A stretch of 64,000 bases of DNA from Symsagittifera roscoffensis (taxonomy: Eukaryota; Xenacoelomorpha; Acoela; Convolutidae). The DNA is taken from NCBI RefSeq assembly GCF_963678635.1, contig NC_087065.1:43029430-43093429 (forward strand), in the 5' to 3' direction. The position numbers were made by a program, and so were the translations under genes. Below the pieces are notes generated by a model. It was given only the letters and a program-made list of their open reading frames with translations, was not told the DNA's origin and searched no databases. Of this stretch, positions 34,680 through 47,394 are shown piece by piece; within the stretch, counting starts at the first letter, position 1; each line of letters starts with the position of its first letter.

Positions 34680-35122
34680 ATATTATACTCAGTCAATTTT
34701 CGCCTATCAAAATATTAGTATTCAACAAAAAAAATTATACCCCTTTAAGATATCGACTTCCTGAGTTCAAATATAAAAAGATCTTCTACCTCCAGTTATT
34801 TTTTGTTAAGTTCTGGGGGTTTGAAAATTGTCAACTTGGCCAGTAATGGGGACTAAATTGTGCGCGCCTTGAAGAATTCATTCATAATGCTGAGAGCGTA
34901 ACGCAAATTATTTATGAATGACAATTGTCCCGCACAACAAAACCGTTCCGAATTGAATTTAGGGTAGCTAATTGGTCGTTTAATTTCGTACGACTCAAAC
35001 TTCATTTTTTGATATTGTCCGAAATTTATAAATATTTCCAATATTTTCCTAAAAAACTATTCGTTATGAAATAAGGGGCAGTCTGAACATTCAGGGCTTT
35101 GGCCTGATATACGAGCAGTCCT
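34680..35122 (+). mobile_element. HINE-1 subfamily copy
   Basis: AAGATATCGACTTCCTGAGT, GGTAGCTAATTGGTCGTTTA and TTTCGTACGACTC match the 52.8-kb copy. The 3' end reads GGCAGTCTGAACATTCAGGG with a mutated hairpin and the tail ATACGAGCAGTCCTGTTATG. Confidence 0.68.
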
Positions 35123-35527
35123 GTTATGCTCAGTGCTAGAAATTCATCGTGTAATGTCTATTCCCTTAAAATTTTTCCAACACTGCGTTTTTACCCAGTA
35201 GTTAGTCAAATTGGACATAATTCTCGGGAGAATTTCCCCCTTGTCTCTTTACCTAACCGTTCTCCTCTTCTCTCACTCCCTATCTTTTTTCTTTTAAAGA
35301 ATACACTGAGTTTTTGATAAGATAAATGCTGATAAATTTTCATTTTAGATTAATTCTTTTCCTGTGACATTGTCTGAGTTATTTTCGTTGACGTAGTTTT
35401 TGCCGAGGATATTTTTGACCATGCAACTCGAACAATTTTAGCTATATAGTTACGTGACAGGTTTGAATGGATTTAAATGTAAAACAGGCTCAAATATTAA
35501 AAGGAAAAATTATAGTCAATCAAACCA

Positions 35528-36130
35528 GGAGCGGTTTTTCAGGAGGGATTTTTTTTTTGGGGGGGGGCGGGGGAATTGGATTTTACTAAATACCAAAGGA
35601 TCCCCCTTTGGCATTTTTTACGATTATTTTTTCAAAGTGCAACGAAACCAGCCTACAATGCAAGTTTGGCCATTCGAACTTGTGACAACACAGGGAAACA
35701 AGAAAAGCAAATTTTTGGCACCCCTGCAGCAGTTCCTGGCCTAATCCATGATAAAAAAAGGGACTGTGATACCGCTTCTACTTCTGCGTTGCCGACCTGG
35801 AAGAAATAAAAAAAGGATATCAAGGAGGAAGAAAGTGATAATCTGGTCCGGTTATTTTAAGGAGTACTTCAAGATGGTGACTTCCCCAGCGATCTCGAAT
35901 TTTGAAAAACCGGTGGTGCTTCCCCATGTACAACGATACGCCGTAAAATTTTACAGCTGCGCTGTCAGTGTGTCACAAAGCCACCATTCCAATGTAACTT
36001 TTGCTTTCATCCAGGTTGCTGCTATCTTCCCTGTGACTGTCTGCACTGCTGAGAGCTCTTTTCCGAGCATGAAACTACATTATGTACGTAAAGGTTAGTT
36101 TCAGAGGCGGAGCTAAGATTTTTTTGAGGG
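35528..36130 (+). pseudogene. Relic of a hAT transposase (C-terminal dimerisation region)
   Basis: A frame ending at 36098 contains FPVTVCTAESSFPSMKLHYV, which resembles the hATC dimerisation motif of hAT transposases (LPVTxxxAERSFSxLKxIKxYLR). Upstream, EKPVVLPHVQRYAVKFY may be a decayed form of the preceding region. No catalytic DDE region and no intact frame are seen. The stretch starts near a TIR-like CAGGAGCGGTTTTTCAGG (35530) and is followed by another TIR-like CAGAGGCGGAGCTAAG (36106), both resembling the MITE ends of this window. Function is lost; assignment rests on a short motif. Confidence 0.5.
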
Positions 36131-36259
36131 GGACTGAGATAAATGTTGACCAAAACAGGGAGTTATTTGAATATAAAAGACATTATATTTAACTATATGT
36201 AGGTCATTGCATCCGATTGGTTCGACCTCATTTTTCTGACACTCACAAAGGAAGAGTGG

Positions 36260-36410
36260 TTAATCGCTGCTGTCAAATGTGCTCTTTTTTACCGGCCTAC
36301 TCACTGCAGGACCTTCCTGGAAGAGCAGGGCGTCATCCATTTGTCGTTGACGTTGAGAATCCGCCGACTGGGACTGAAGTGAGATTCGAACCCTTACTCT
36401 AAAGTTATTA
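36260..36410 (-). mobile_element. Possible minus-strand tRNA-derived SINE
   Basis: On the minus strand AGAGTAAGGGTTCGAATCTC looks like a tRNA T arm/B box. It is followed by a G+C-rich body (CCAGTCGGCGGATTCTCAAC, GGTCCTGCAGTGAGTAGG). No A box is convincing and no second copy is in the window, so an unrelated origin is possible. Confidence 0.35.
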
Positions 36411-37779
36411 TTTTCTCGGAACTGATGCTTTCTTTCGTCAATTTTCGTTAATACTTCGTTCTGGACAATTTCGACAATCATACTTTTTATGATCGCTTTT
36501 GTTGTGACCGCGTCAATGGCATATTAGGTCAATCTTGATCAGTTATGACGACTTCCCTGGTTCATAAAACCTGTGTAAACTTAGTGATAGTCAAAACAAG
36601 TGATAGCCAGTGGAATTTTTGTAGGGCGAAGAAATGCAGGCAAATCTAATTACATTATTGCATTTTAGTCGTTGCTAAATGACACTACACTATTTTTTGT
36701 TCGTAACATACTTCGAGCATTGGTTGTAAATTGAACTATGGTAACTTCTCATTTGCATATTAGAAAAAGGGACTGTACAATTTTTGTTTCCATTTTTACG
36801 TTCAAAGTCTTATCAGTTTTTTTTAAGATTACTAAGATTAAGCAAGTAAATGCATGCAGCTTCAAAGAATACGGGTATATGGCTTTTTAAAACCCTTTTA
36901 TAGCATTTTCATGCTTGGTTTTTGCTGTTATCATTGGCGTTTATAGAGTTAATTGACAATTGAGATTCATGAAGGCCATAAGACTGTTGATTAATATTCT
37001 TCTGGCGAAGTCATTATTCTTTTGTTTCTGTTTTGGCGTCTTCAGATTATTGTTTCTCTTACGCTCAGATACACATTCACTTTTCATAAGTCACCATTTG
37101 TCTTTATGAACAATAAATAAATCACAAGCCATTTGGACGATTAAAACTTAAAGCCTTTTTAAACTGGCTCATTTATTGCTTTTTAATAATGAAATGTCAT
37201 ATTATTGTCACTTACATTGTGTATAGTTTCATAGGTAAAAAACGACTCTTTCTCGCCACTTAATAACTATATCAGCTTTTTTATTGTACCTTGGAATCGA
37301 CTGAATTGACAGACTGAAAATTGAACTCAAAATACAGGTTAGTAGGTCAGACAACTGTTCAGCCATCGATCAGCTCGATGAGCAGTTGAAGTTTTCCTGT
37401 GGCCAGAAGCTTGTGTAACATCGATTTCTTTTAGACAATGCAGTTGGTCGGGGTTCCAGTTAAGATATTTATTAGAATTTTTTAATCATCATATTTCGCG
37501 GGTTGGCTTACAAGGTTATCAGTTAAGCAGAGACTTACTTACGTCATCCGTTTGTGGTCAAATCTGAATTAAGGAACCAAAAAAGGCCCAACAACGGCAT
37601 TTGCTAAACTTTTGCGGCGCAGAATTTTTGCAAATTAGATTTTGTATAGATATTTGAGAGAATCAATTTCTTCGATCTAAAAAAGTATCGACAAACTTTT
37701 CATTTTTTCTTCAAATCACACTTCCTCGACAAAATCTTAGATCTGCAACTGTTGTGAAAAAAAAAATTTGCATATGTGA
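36411..37779. other. Intergenic, no gene seen
   Basis: Between the SINE-like block and the satellite array. Slightly less AT-rich than average and without recognisable repeats or coding frames. Confidence 0.45.
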
Positions 37780-40700
37780 AAATGACTAGAAAATTTTTAC
37801 GATTTTTATTAAAATTTCCAAAAAACTTGAATTGATAAAACTTATTAAAGTTTGAAATTAACGTTTCTGAAGTGGATTGCTCTCAGCGTACTTTCCAAGT
37901 TTGTACAGTTTGCCTCATAGTACGATTCTCAAACCTTTCCTCCGAAATATGAAGTGTTTTGGATTTTTTCAAAATTTCTCAAAGGTTGAAGATTTAAAAC
38001 AATTCTCAAACTTTGAAAGTATCAACTCTATGATGGGTTACTGTCAGAGCTTTTGCAAGACTTGCTCCCAAATATGTTGGCTTAATTTTTTCAGCTTCTC
38101 AAATCTGACGTTTTTACGTTTTAAAAAATTGAATTTGAAATTAACAGTCCCTTGATGGGATGCCCTCAGGAGTTTTCAGGAATTGCAAATCTTGCCTTCA
38201 AATTTGACTGCTCAATTCTTTTTAGCTTTAGACATATTAAGTTTTTAAAATTTTCTAAGGCCAATTTTCGTAAAACATAAATTTAAAAAACTTCTCAAAT
38301 TTTGAAATTAGCAACCTTATGCAAATCTGGCCCCCAAATATGTCTGTTCCAATTATGTCTGCTCTTAACTTCAGAGAAATGATTTTTTTATGAATTTAAA
38401 TTGGGATGCTGTGTATATATTTTAAGGGTTGCAAGCCTTGCCTCCAGCTTTAGCTGATCAACACTTTTAGCTTTTGAGTTATTAAGTTTTTTATAAACTT
38501 TTTTGCAAACTGAAAAAAGTTCAAAAATTAAATTAATTAGATTTAAAAAACTCGAAGTGCTGAATCCTACAATGGAGTGCTGCCGGAGTCTTTTCAGGTG
38601 TTTCAATATGGCCTCCAAGTGTGTATGCTCAAATTATTTAGCTTCCGAGATATGATCTTTTTTACGATTTTTGGAAAAAATACTTAAAAATTTAGCTTTA
38701 ACAACACATCACACGTTTTGAAACTGGCAAGCCAATGAATGTTAATTTCAGCCTGTCAGGTTAATTTCAGTGTTTGCAAAGCCTACGTCCAAAAAGGTCT
38801 GCTCAAATTTTAACAGTTTTTTTGTGATGTTTTTTGTAGCTTTTTGAAATTGTTTATATAAATTTAGAATCAAAAAATTTAAAAGTTTGAAATTATCAAT
38901 CATTTGGTAAGGTGAATTTCAGGGGTTTTCTGGTTTTGCTAATTTTTTTTCGAAATATTTGTGCTCAAATACTTGTAGCCTCTGAGAAATGACATACTTA
39001 TGATTTTGTTTTAAATTCTTCAAAATTTTAGTTTGAAAGTTTTCACAAAATTTGAAATTAGGAACACTAAGGTGTGTTGCTTTCTTATTTTTTTTCAATG
39101 GTTCTAAGTTTTTCCTTCAAATATGTCTGCTCAAACACTCCCATCTTCCGAGATATGACTTATTATACAATTTTTGAGAAGAAAACTCAAGTTTTAGATT
39201 TATGCTACATCAAACAATTTGAAACTAGCAACCTAATGATAATGTGCTGTCATATAAATTTCAGTATATGCAAACCTTGCCCAAAAAAATGTCTGCTCAA
39301 ACTTCTTCAAACTTTTTTATAAGAATTTCGTTTGTAGTTTTTGACAATGTTTATATTAACTTAGAATCAATAAAATTCAAAGTTTGAAACTAACACACTT
39401 TTGGTGGAGTGTTTCTTGAAATTTCATGGCTTTTAATTTTGCTTCAAAATGTGTCTGCTTAAACATATCCAGCTTTCCAGCTTTAGTGATAATAAATTTT
39501 TGAAATAATTGAAAACTCACAATCAAATTAGAGATAATTAACTGCAGAAACATTTAAATTAGCAGCTAAAAGGTGAGGTGTTCTCGGAGTATTTGCAGGT
39601 GTTGCTTCACTCGTCGTATAAATATGCTAAAAACTTCTTAGCTTCCGAGATATAACAAATTTTACAATTTTTTGGAGAATTTTTGAAAATTGTAGTTTTA
39701 AATTACATCACATCACAACGTTTTAAATTAGTAACCTAAGGTAAGTTACGATCTGATTGTTTTTCAAGGGTTGCAAATTTTGCCTTTGATTATGTCTGCT
39801 CAATTCTTTTTAGCTTCCGAGATGTGACTTTCTTTCCCATTTTTTGAAAAGTTTTTAAAAAGATTTAGATTCAGAAAATTTTCACAAAGTTTGAAATGAG
39901 CCATCCAAGACGGGAAGTTGTCAGGATATTTTCAGTGGTTGCAAACTTGGCTCCAGTAAGCCTGCTCAAATCTTTTTAGCTCTTTTTATGGCGTTTTTAT
40001 GAGATGATTTTCTCAAACAAAAATCAAAATCACAAAAAATACAGTTTCAAATTAGTTTTTTGATGGCGTGTTTTCAGATATTTTCAGCGTTTACAAGTTT
40101 TGCTTCCAAATATGAGTGCTTAATTCCTTTTAGTCTCCGAGATATGACAGTTTTATGGTTTTTTTAAATTCATTGGTTCAATTTTACAAAATTAAAACTA
40201 ACAGCCTCAAAATAAAGGTGCTGCTTAGATAATTTCAATAGTTGCGATTCTCACCTTCAAATCTGTCTGCTCAAACCTTTTAATTTTCGAAATATTAAGT
40301 ATTTTTTATCTTTTGAAAAACTTTCAAAAAAAATTAGATTTGGAAAATTGCATAAAATTGAAATAAACCTAACAACCCTACGATGGGATGCTGTCAAACT
40401 ACTTTCCGGAATTACAAATCTCGTCTCCAAGTGTGTATGCTCAATTTTTTACCGAATCCGAGATATGACGTTTTTTACTATTTTGTGATAAGTTTTCGAA
40501 ACTATTAGATATTGAAAAAATTTCACGAATTTCGCAAGTGACAACAATTTGGGGTAGTGTCAATGCATTTTCAGTGTTTTCATGTCTTTCTTTCAAATAT
40601 ATCTGAGATATGACAATTTTTACGATTTTTTGAAAAAATTTTCAATAAACTCAAATATGAAGAAACTTCACAAATTTTGAAATTAGCATACCAATGGTGG

Positions 40701-40920
40701 TGTGCTATCAATTAACTTTAGTCGTTGCAAATTTTACCTCCAAAAATGTCTGCGCAAATCCTTTCAGCTTCTTTTTTTTACAATTTTTTGAATTTGTTCA
40801 TTGCTCAACCATACGAAAATTGTATGAAATGCGCAAGAAACAATTATTTCTGAAAAAGTTTTTTATCAACAAAAACCCAGGAAAGCAAGTTACACCAATT
40901 TCGCCAATCTCTTAAGAAGA
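37780..40920 (+). repeat. Diverged ~167-bp satellite array, about 18 monomers
   Basis: Monomers carry CTCCAAATATGTCTGCTCAAA, then TAGCTTCCGAGATATGAC, a T-rich TTTTTACGATTTTTTGAAAA block, TTCACAAATTTTGAAATTAG and GCTGTCAGGAGTATTTTCAG. The TCTGCTCAA-type core occurs near 38080, 38200, 38370, 38450, 38620, 38800, 38955, 39120, 39290, 39450, 39620, 39795, 39955, 40110, 40260, 40430, 40590 and 40745. Spacing is mostly 155-180. No open frame of note. Confidence 0.85.
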
Positions 40921-41992
40921 TTTTTTCAAAATCAGCCGCAGTGACAAAATATAAATTCAGTCGCATATGAAAAAATCTAGTCCTAACCTTAATTTAGGTG
41001 CCATTTGTTCTAATAGATCAAATTTTGTTTGTACTAAAAAAATTCAATAAATGTCACTTGCATTTGGCTCATTTTCTATTTCTCCTCAAAACGGCTATTT
41101 TTGGAAGACAAAATTGAAATGTATTTTATTGATTTAGCTAACATTTTCAACTATCTGGAAGAATAATTTCCTTGGGGTATTCATTGAACTAAATTGAATT
41201 GCGTCATCGATGAATAATGTGAAGATCCTTAAGTGAACAAACCTACTCATGGCTATATATTCGATGGCCATTTACCCAGAAAGCGTCCTTAACATTTGAA
41301 TATTTTCTCTTCATCGGCCATTGACTTAATTGCCTGCAACGAATATGAGCGCCATGCAAAGACCTCAGACAAAAAGTGAGTAAATCAAACAGTACAATTG
41401 AGCTAGAGGGTCCCTTAAAACCCAACTGTGAAAGAGTGTTTTCAAAAACCAGGGAGCCTGGATTATAGTATTGCTCGCAATTTTATAAATTCTAGCAATT
41501 TTCATCGGTTTTATCATGCGTTAATCTAAAATACTTGCATCAAAGAAAAATTTTAAATTTTAAATAGATTTCCCTATACTTTATGTTTAAGGGACACATG
41601 AATTTTGGGCGACGCGTGAACGCAGGAATTTACTAGGGGACATTTATATAGGTGAAGCATGAGTTAAGTACCCAACAAAAAGGTTTATTTCAAAAAGTTC
41701 AAATTGCTTGAACGGAAAAGAACGAAGAGAAAATTCTCACGAAAAAAACTCATCTCCAAAAAATTATGTGTTGGTTGGAAAGTTCTGTAGAAAATACCCC
41801 CCTTATAAGCTTTTAGACTACCTAAAAAGCTCACTTTGTTATGTTAAAGTTTTCTCAGCAACTGGCCCGGTAATCTTAGCTTAATTTTATGTTTTTCGGA
41901 CCAATTTTGCAGCAAAATAAGTTACATCATATTGTTTCTGTGGAAACTGAAAGCTTTGAGTTACTTTTTCCATCATTTTTTGTCTAATTAAC

Positions 41993-42401
41993 CAGTAGCG
42001 GATTTAGAGGGGGGGTGCGGACGATTTTTCTCAGATATTCGACCCCCTGACTATCCAAAGAGCCCCCCCCTTTGCTACTATTTTAAGACTTCTATTTTTG
42101 GCTGGTTGACAAAAATTTTTTTTGCTAAAAGCTCCTTTGACGCCAATATATACTATTTTTAATGGGGCAGCGCGTTCACTAGTAGCACGATTTTTTAGTT
42201 AAAACTGACCAAAAAATGCCTAAGAACGCCTTTTTGTACCTTTTTAAAATAATTTTGTGCAAACAATTTGGCCTTTATAGGGTCATTTTAGTGATTTGCG
42301 AGAGCTCGGAAAATCAATTTGATCAACCTAAAAATGAAAAGGTCGACATTTTCAATTTTTTTTGAAGGTCTGCCCCTCGAGAAAACCCTAGATCTGTCCT
42401 G
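41993..42401. mobile_element. hAT-type MITE
   Basis: Left end CAGTAGCGGATTTAGAGG, right end CCTAGATCTGTCCTG. Internal TTCGACCCCCTGACTATCCA and GACGCCAATATATAC place it in the 12-kb family. Confidence 0.7.
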
Positions 42402-42736
42402 ATTTCAACCCAGTTATTATAAGAAACAGTTTTTTAGCTTCCAATTCAGTTTGTTCTTTAAGTTTCAATCACCACGGTATAATATCAAAGCTTAGTATTT
42501 TTTTATGTAAATATAACGGAATTTCTAGCCTTCTCTAAACATTAAATTGCTCGCTTCGGCGCTCTAAATGTAAAAAAAGCGACGGCAAAGCTAATGCAGA
42601 GTGCATAAACCATCGCGATAGCATTAGAACAAAAAACAAGTTTTGGGAAAAAGTATCTGAAAAACATGCTTTCAGTGGATTTTTTTTTCCATTTTCAATT
42701 TTTTCAGAAATTCGATTCAAGAAGGCCAATTTTAAG

Positions 42737-43333
42737 CAAGTATAGCCGGTTACTGTGCAAGTAGCGCAGCTTGAATCGAAAATAGTCTTAAATAGAACAA
42801 AAATTTTTTTTTCAAATTAGTGTCGTTTTTTTTTCGGCGTGGTGTAATAAATTGGTCTGAACAAAAAACCTACAGATTAGGTATATCCAACAGTCATAGT
42901 AAAATGAGCGAAACAATTAAAACAAACAGTTTATCTAGAAAATTGACTAGAAAATTGAAAGAAAAGTAGGCGCTAAAGGATTCCAAAAAGTCGCTAAAAT
43001 ACTCAAAAAAACTAACGTTAATCGAGACGAACTAAGCTTTTAAGCCATTGAAATAATCTATTCTAAGCCTGTTCGCTCACTTTAATCGCTCGAATTAAGA
43101 CAAAAACTAAAAATTTCAAACCGGTTTTTCTCGACACTGGGAGAACTTTTTGAAATTTTATAAATTTCGTTCGAATCACTGTAGGGGTTTTAATACGATG
43201 TATCACTCAGCTCCCTCCGATTATTAATTGTGGTAGCTGATTTTGCATGGTACACAAAAACAGAACAGCAAAAAAGTTAACTAAAACATACCCGAATACA
43301 AAGTTCTCTCCCATTTTTAAAATGTTTGGAGCA
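42737..43333 (-). mobile_element. HINE-2 copy
   Basis: On the minus strand the 5' end is TTGCTCCAAACATT near 43333; the 3' end has a hairpin (CTGCGCTACTTGCACAG) and tail CGGCTATACTTG at 42737. It contains GAGAAAAACCGGTTTGAA as in the 8-kb and 54-kb copies. Confidence 0.7.
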
Positions 43334-43799
43334 ATTAATTTTGCCGTTCTAAACTGCAACAAGACTGACCTTATAATGGCAAAACCCTAAGCATTTTATC
43401 AAAATTAACATCTGATAAAATCTTTCCTTTAATCAAATTTTTCTAAAGTAAGTTTTTTTTAAGACCAAGTAGCTTGCCTCAAATTTAATTGGCAAGTTTC
43501 TTTAGCCGGGATAAGCCGCCTGTTACGCATAAAATTAGCAAAAAAAATTGCTCGTTGATTGCCAAAATTGACAATTTCTGAATCCCTGTTACATAAATAA
43601 AAATGACAACTACAGAATTATGTTTTTGAATTTTAGCCCAAGAGCCCACGCTAATACGTTTTAGACAGCTTAAAAATTTTTGATCAAACTTGGTTATTTT
43701 GAAGTTTTGGAATTGGTCTAAAATAAAACCACACCGATCACAAACTATGAAACCAGACCGATCACAAACTCATCGAGAATTATTCCTCGAAAGTATACA

Positions 43800-44232
43800 T
43801 ATCAACAACAACAAGTGAACAGATTGTACAGCCCCTTTATTTCTTGAGTTTGACCCCCTGACCGCCCAAAGAGTGCTCTATTTGGTACTGTGTTATGACA
43901 TCCACTGTTGTTCAACCAATTCCAAAAGTTTTCTTAAGGGGCTTGGGCGTCAATATAAATGAAAATTAAGGTCGAACGGGTAACAAAAAGAAGAACTTTC
44001 TGGCTAAAATCTTCCCAAAAAGGGCCTCAGAATATCATTTTGGTCTTTTGTTATTCAAACATTTGCTTGCGGCTCAGAAAATTGGTCAAAATTGGGTCTA
44101 AATTAGGGGTAAAATAGTTTATTAACAAAAAAAACCAAGCCCATCTCGCTATGATTTTTTGTTTCGGAAGGCGTATAATTCGCTTTGGATAGGGCAATAG
44201 TGGGAAAAGCGGGGTGGGACGTCCCCTTTCTT
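43800..44232. mobile_element. hAT-type MITE, degraded
   Basis: TTTGACCCCCTGACCGCCCA and GGGCTTGGGCGTCAATATAA match the family; the right side ends GTCCCCTTTCTTTGCCACTG. Termini are not clean. Confidence 0.5.
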
Positions 44233-46604
44233 TGCCACTGGTTCACAATCTTCTTTGTAAACTTCAGGAATCCTCATAGGAACTTTTTCTTGACAAAAAA
44301 TTACATCATAAATTTCAAATTTTGAAACCAGTTGTCGAGTTTTGAAACGAAACTAATTGACTTGATTGCATTGATTCTGTAATGCTGAATGATTCTTTTC
44401 CGTTAGTTTTCAGAACGTTTTGAAGTTTTCCGTGGATTTTAATCTATAGATATTCTATTGTGGACGAGCGAGCACATACATGCCTCGGAAAAGTGAATTT
44501 ATTTAAATCTTTTTTTTCTCCAATATTGGCAATTGACTCTATTTAAACAAATATGCGTTTCCATAGGAAAATAACGCAATTTGCTTGGTACGACGAATGC
44601 TAGCCAAATTGCATTATTTACATATTTTATTCATTTTTCATTTTTTTCTTATGGATACGAAATGAAGCATTTCCAATGAGCGTCTTACACAAAAAAGTAG
44701 CGAAAACAACGATTTTGAAAAACACTCCAATTTCGATTCAAATTTTTAATCAATCGGGCATCAAACAACAGAAACAAGTATTCTCGTTTTTCTTTTGCTC
44801 ACAAAATTGAAAATGCAATTATGTTCAATTCTTTGTCCGCTGTGATTTTTAAAAGGAAAAGGTTTCGCCCTATTATCAAAAGAAGACTTTAATGAGAAGC
44901 AACAGTGAATATTTTTATACGGAAGCAAATACAGCATCCAATTACCTCGGAGCGTGTAATATTTTTTGATGTCTTTGTTTCTTTCAAATAGATTCTTAAA
45001 AACATATCGCCACTCTCTTTGTAGATCCATTGTTATATCTTTCGACGCCTAATTGTTGTTTTTCATTCAAGCTTATCCCTCAAAACTCTAAAACTCAATT
45101 TGACTTCAAAAGTTTGATGATGTTTCAAATTTCTTAAATATATATTGAATTTCAGTTGTATACAAACAGGTCGAAGTATCAACCAGCCGAAAATACCTAA
45201 GTTTTATGTAATTGTTATGAACCAATTATGCAACAGCCACAAAAAATGCATGTCCATTCATATGATGTAACTTTTCAGCTGGTTTTTATATAATCGGCGC
45301 ATTTTCGGTTGATTTACACTTCGGCTAGTTTTCTTACTCTTTAAGACTCATTATTGCTGATATAACAAAAATTGCTTTATTTGACACTTATTTAGAATCA
45401 TATGGTATAAAAATCAGGTTAGTAACTTTTGTTTTGCTATATGTTTTCCCTGAAGTTCAAAACAACCCTTCGTCATTTCGAAACTAATAAGGATTATAAG
45501 CTTTAAAAAAATGTAAATAGTAATTCCTAGTTTATAGAATAATCGTCTTTTATTGATTGTGGTTTCCTGGTTCTCTCCTTCTCAAACTAGGTTAAGGCTC
45601 ACAATGCGGATGTACACCAAGAATAGTGCTCATTACTTAAAAATAAAACACTATTAGGTCTAAAAACGTACTGTTGAAAAAAATAAAAATTCGAAAAAAA
45701 AGATCGGAAAAACCTCGTTAAAATTATCCCATATACCGCGTGCTTATTCTTACATAGCCAAACTGTGCACTAGATAGGTGGACAATTGGGTGTCTGTCAA
45801 TCAGTGGAAACCAGAGACAATTCCTTAAACATATTCCAAAATTTGCGTGGATTCCATTTGCAAAAGTTCCGCGGAATCCGCGTACATTTACCTGCAACGT
45901 AAACTTTGTCGGCTAATTTTTTTGTCGCGGATTCCGCAAAAAGCAAAAATAGCTAGTGATTCTGGATTTCGCTAATGTCAGCAGCCAAGAGATTACACAT
46001 TTTTGTTAATTTTACTGATTTAAACCACTTGTCTCGTTCGAGCAAATCATAGCTAGACCCAGAACTGTTAATTAGCAAATGCACAATTTAAGAACAAGAC
46101 TTAACCATTGTCAACGGAATCCACGAATAAGTCTTAAGTTTTTTAAACTAAAATTGTTTATGTACTTTTTTTATTTTTTTTGGGGTGAATACTCTAGCAA
46201 GCTGTTTAGGGATCATTACTTGGGAAACACATTCCTTTATCGAGTAATCGAAAAAATTATATGGGTTAAATGGGTTTGCGTTTTGACTTGGTAAGTATTT
46301 GGCGAAGTTTTTGAAATTATTATTCTGTTACTCTTTGACATTTAACCTGTTTATTTGGCACTATCGGAACATAAGATTATCAATTCTGGTGTTCTGGACC
46401 TAATCTTGAATTTTGAAATAAAGTTCAGAATAGAGTCAGAAATTTGCATTAAAAAAATGAAATTATTACGATAAAGGCCAATTGAAACAAGATTTATTGA
46501 TGAATGATTCATGATTTATCTTATTTCAGTTGTTTTTCATTGTCTCAATATTTGAGACCAGAGAAGGTTCCTTCTTTCACTGTTTGAGATTTAGCTGGTG
46601 GATT
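44233..46604. other. Intergenic with repeated CGCGGAATCCGC words
   Basis: No gene seen. CCGCGGAATCCGCG (45869-45882) and GTCGCGGATTCCGC (45926) are the first of several related palindromic words that continue to 47105. Confidence 0.5.
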
Positions 46605-46765
46605 TTAGCTGAACTGAATTGTTGTCAGTAAACCAAACTGAATTGTTGGCACTGATTGAGATTCAGTTAACCTAGATTGAACTGTAGTTAAAAACTGAGA
46701 TTGAAATGTTGGCAGCAATTGAGGTTAAACTGTTGGCAGTAAACGAGATTGAGCTGTTAGAAAAT
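46605..46765 (+). repeat. Degenerate minisatellite
   Basis: Four to five imperfect units of about 30-37 bases around GAACTGTTGGCAGTAAAC and GAGATTGAGCTGTTAG. Non-coding. Confidence 0.6.
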
Positions 46766-47394
46766 TTTGTGGATGAATAAAAAAGGTTCATTTTCGAAAT
46801 GTTTGATAACTATATTTTCAATGGATTCCGCAATCAAAATTCGTAGTCCCTTGTAATTTGCGGATGCTTTAGGTTAAGGTTTTCGCGACAGTTTAGGTTT
46901 CCGCGAAAGCTTACTTTAACTTACAGATATAAAGTAATTTGTAGGAAGATTCTACAAACTGTTCCAGACTCCGCAAAATCGGCCATTTTTGAAGCATTAC
47001 TGTGTTGTCCCTATTTGTTCGTGGAATCAAAAACAGCAGAGAACTTCAAAAAAGCCATGTAGCAGATTGCGCGACAAAAACTGTTTTCAACCCGTCGCGG
47101 AATCCGCTTAAAGTTCTTAAAATACACAGTTTATCCTCGCAATGATTCAATTGCAACCAAATGGCGGTTTTTAGCAAGCGTGAGATTGAAAATTAACTGC
47201 ATCGAAATGAATTTGGATCAATAAACCCAGGAACCTTGAGAAAAGTTTGGTTGCCGTGCAGTTACCTCTTAATTTAAAAATCCAAAAAAATTTTTTCAAT
47301 CGTTTGGTTTTGTCATAGGGCGCATACTGAACTGCAATAACTGGAATTTTTATGACAGAGAATGAGTTAATAATTGCAGAAATTACGTAAATAA

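Noticed and set aside
37780-40920. CRISPR-like array
   Set aside because: The unit is ~167 bases, strongly diverged and without short identical repeats and unique spacers; the host is a eukaryote.
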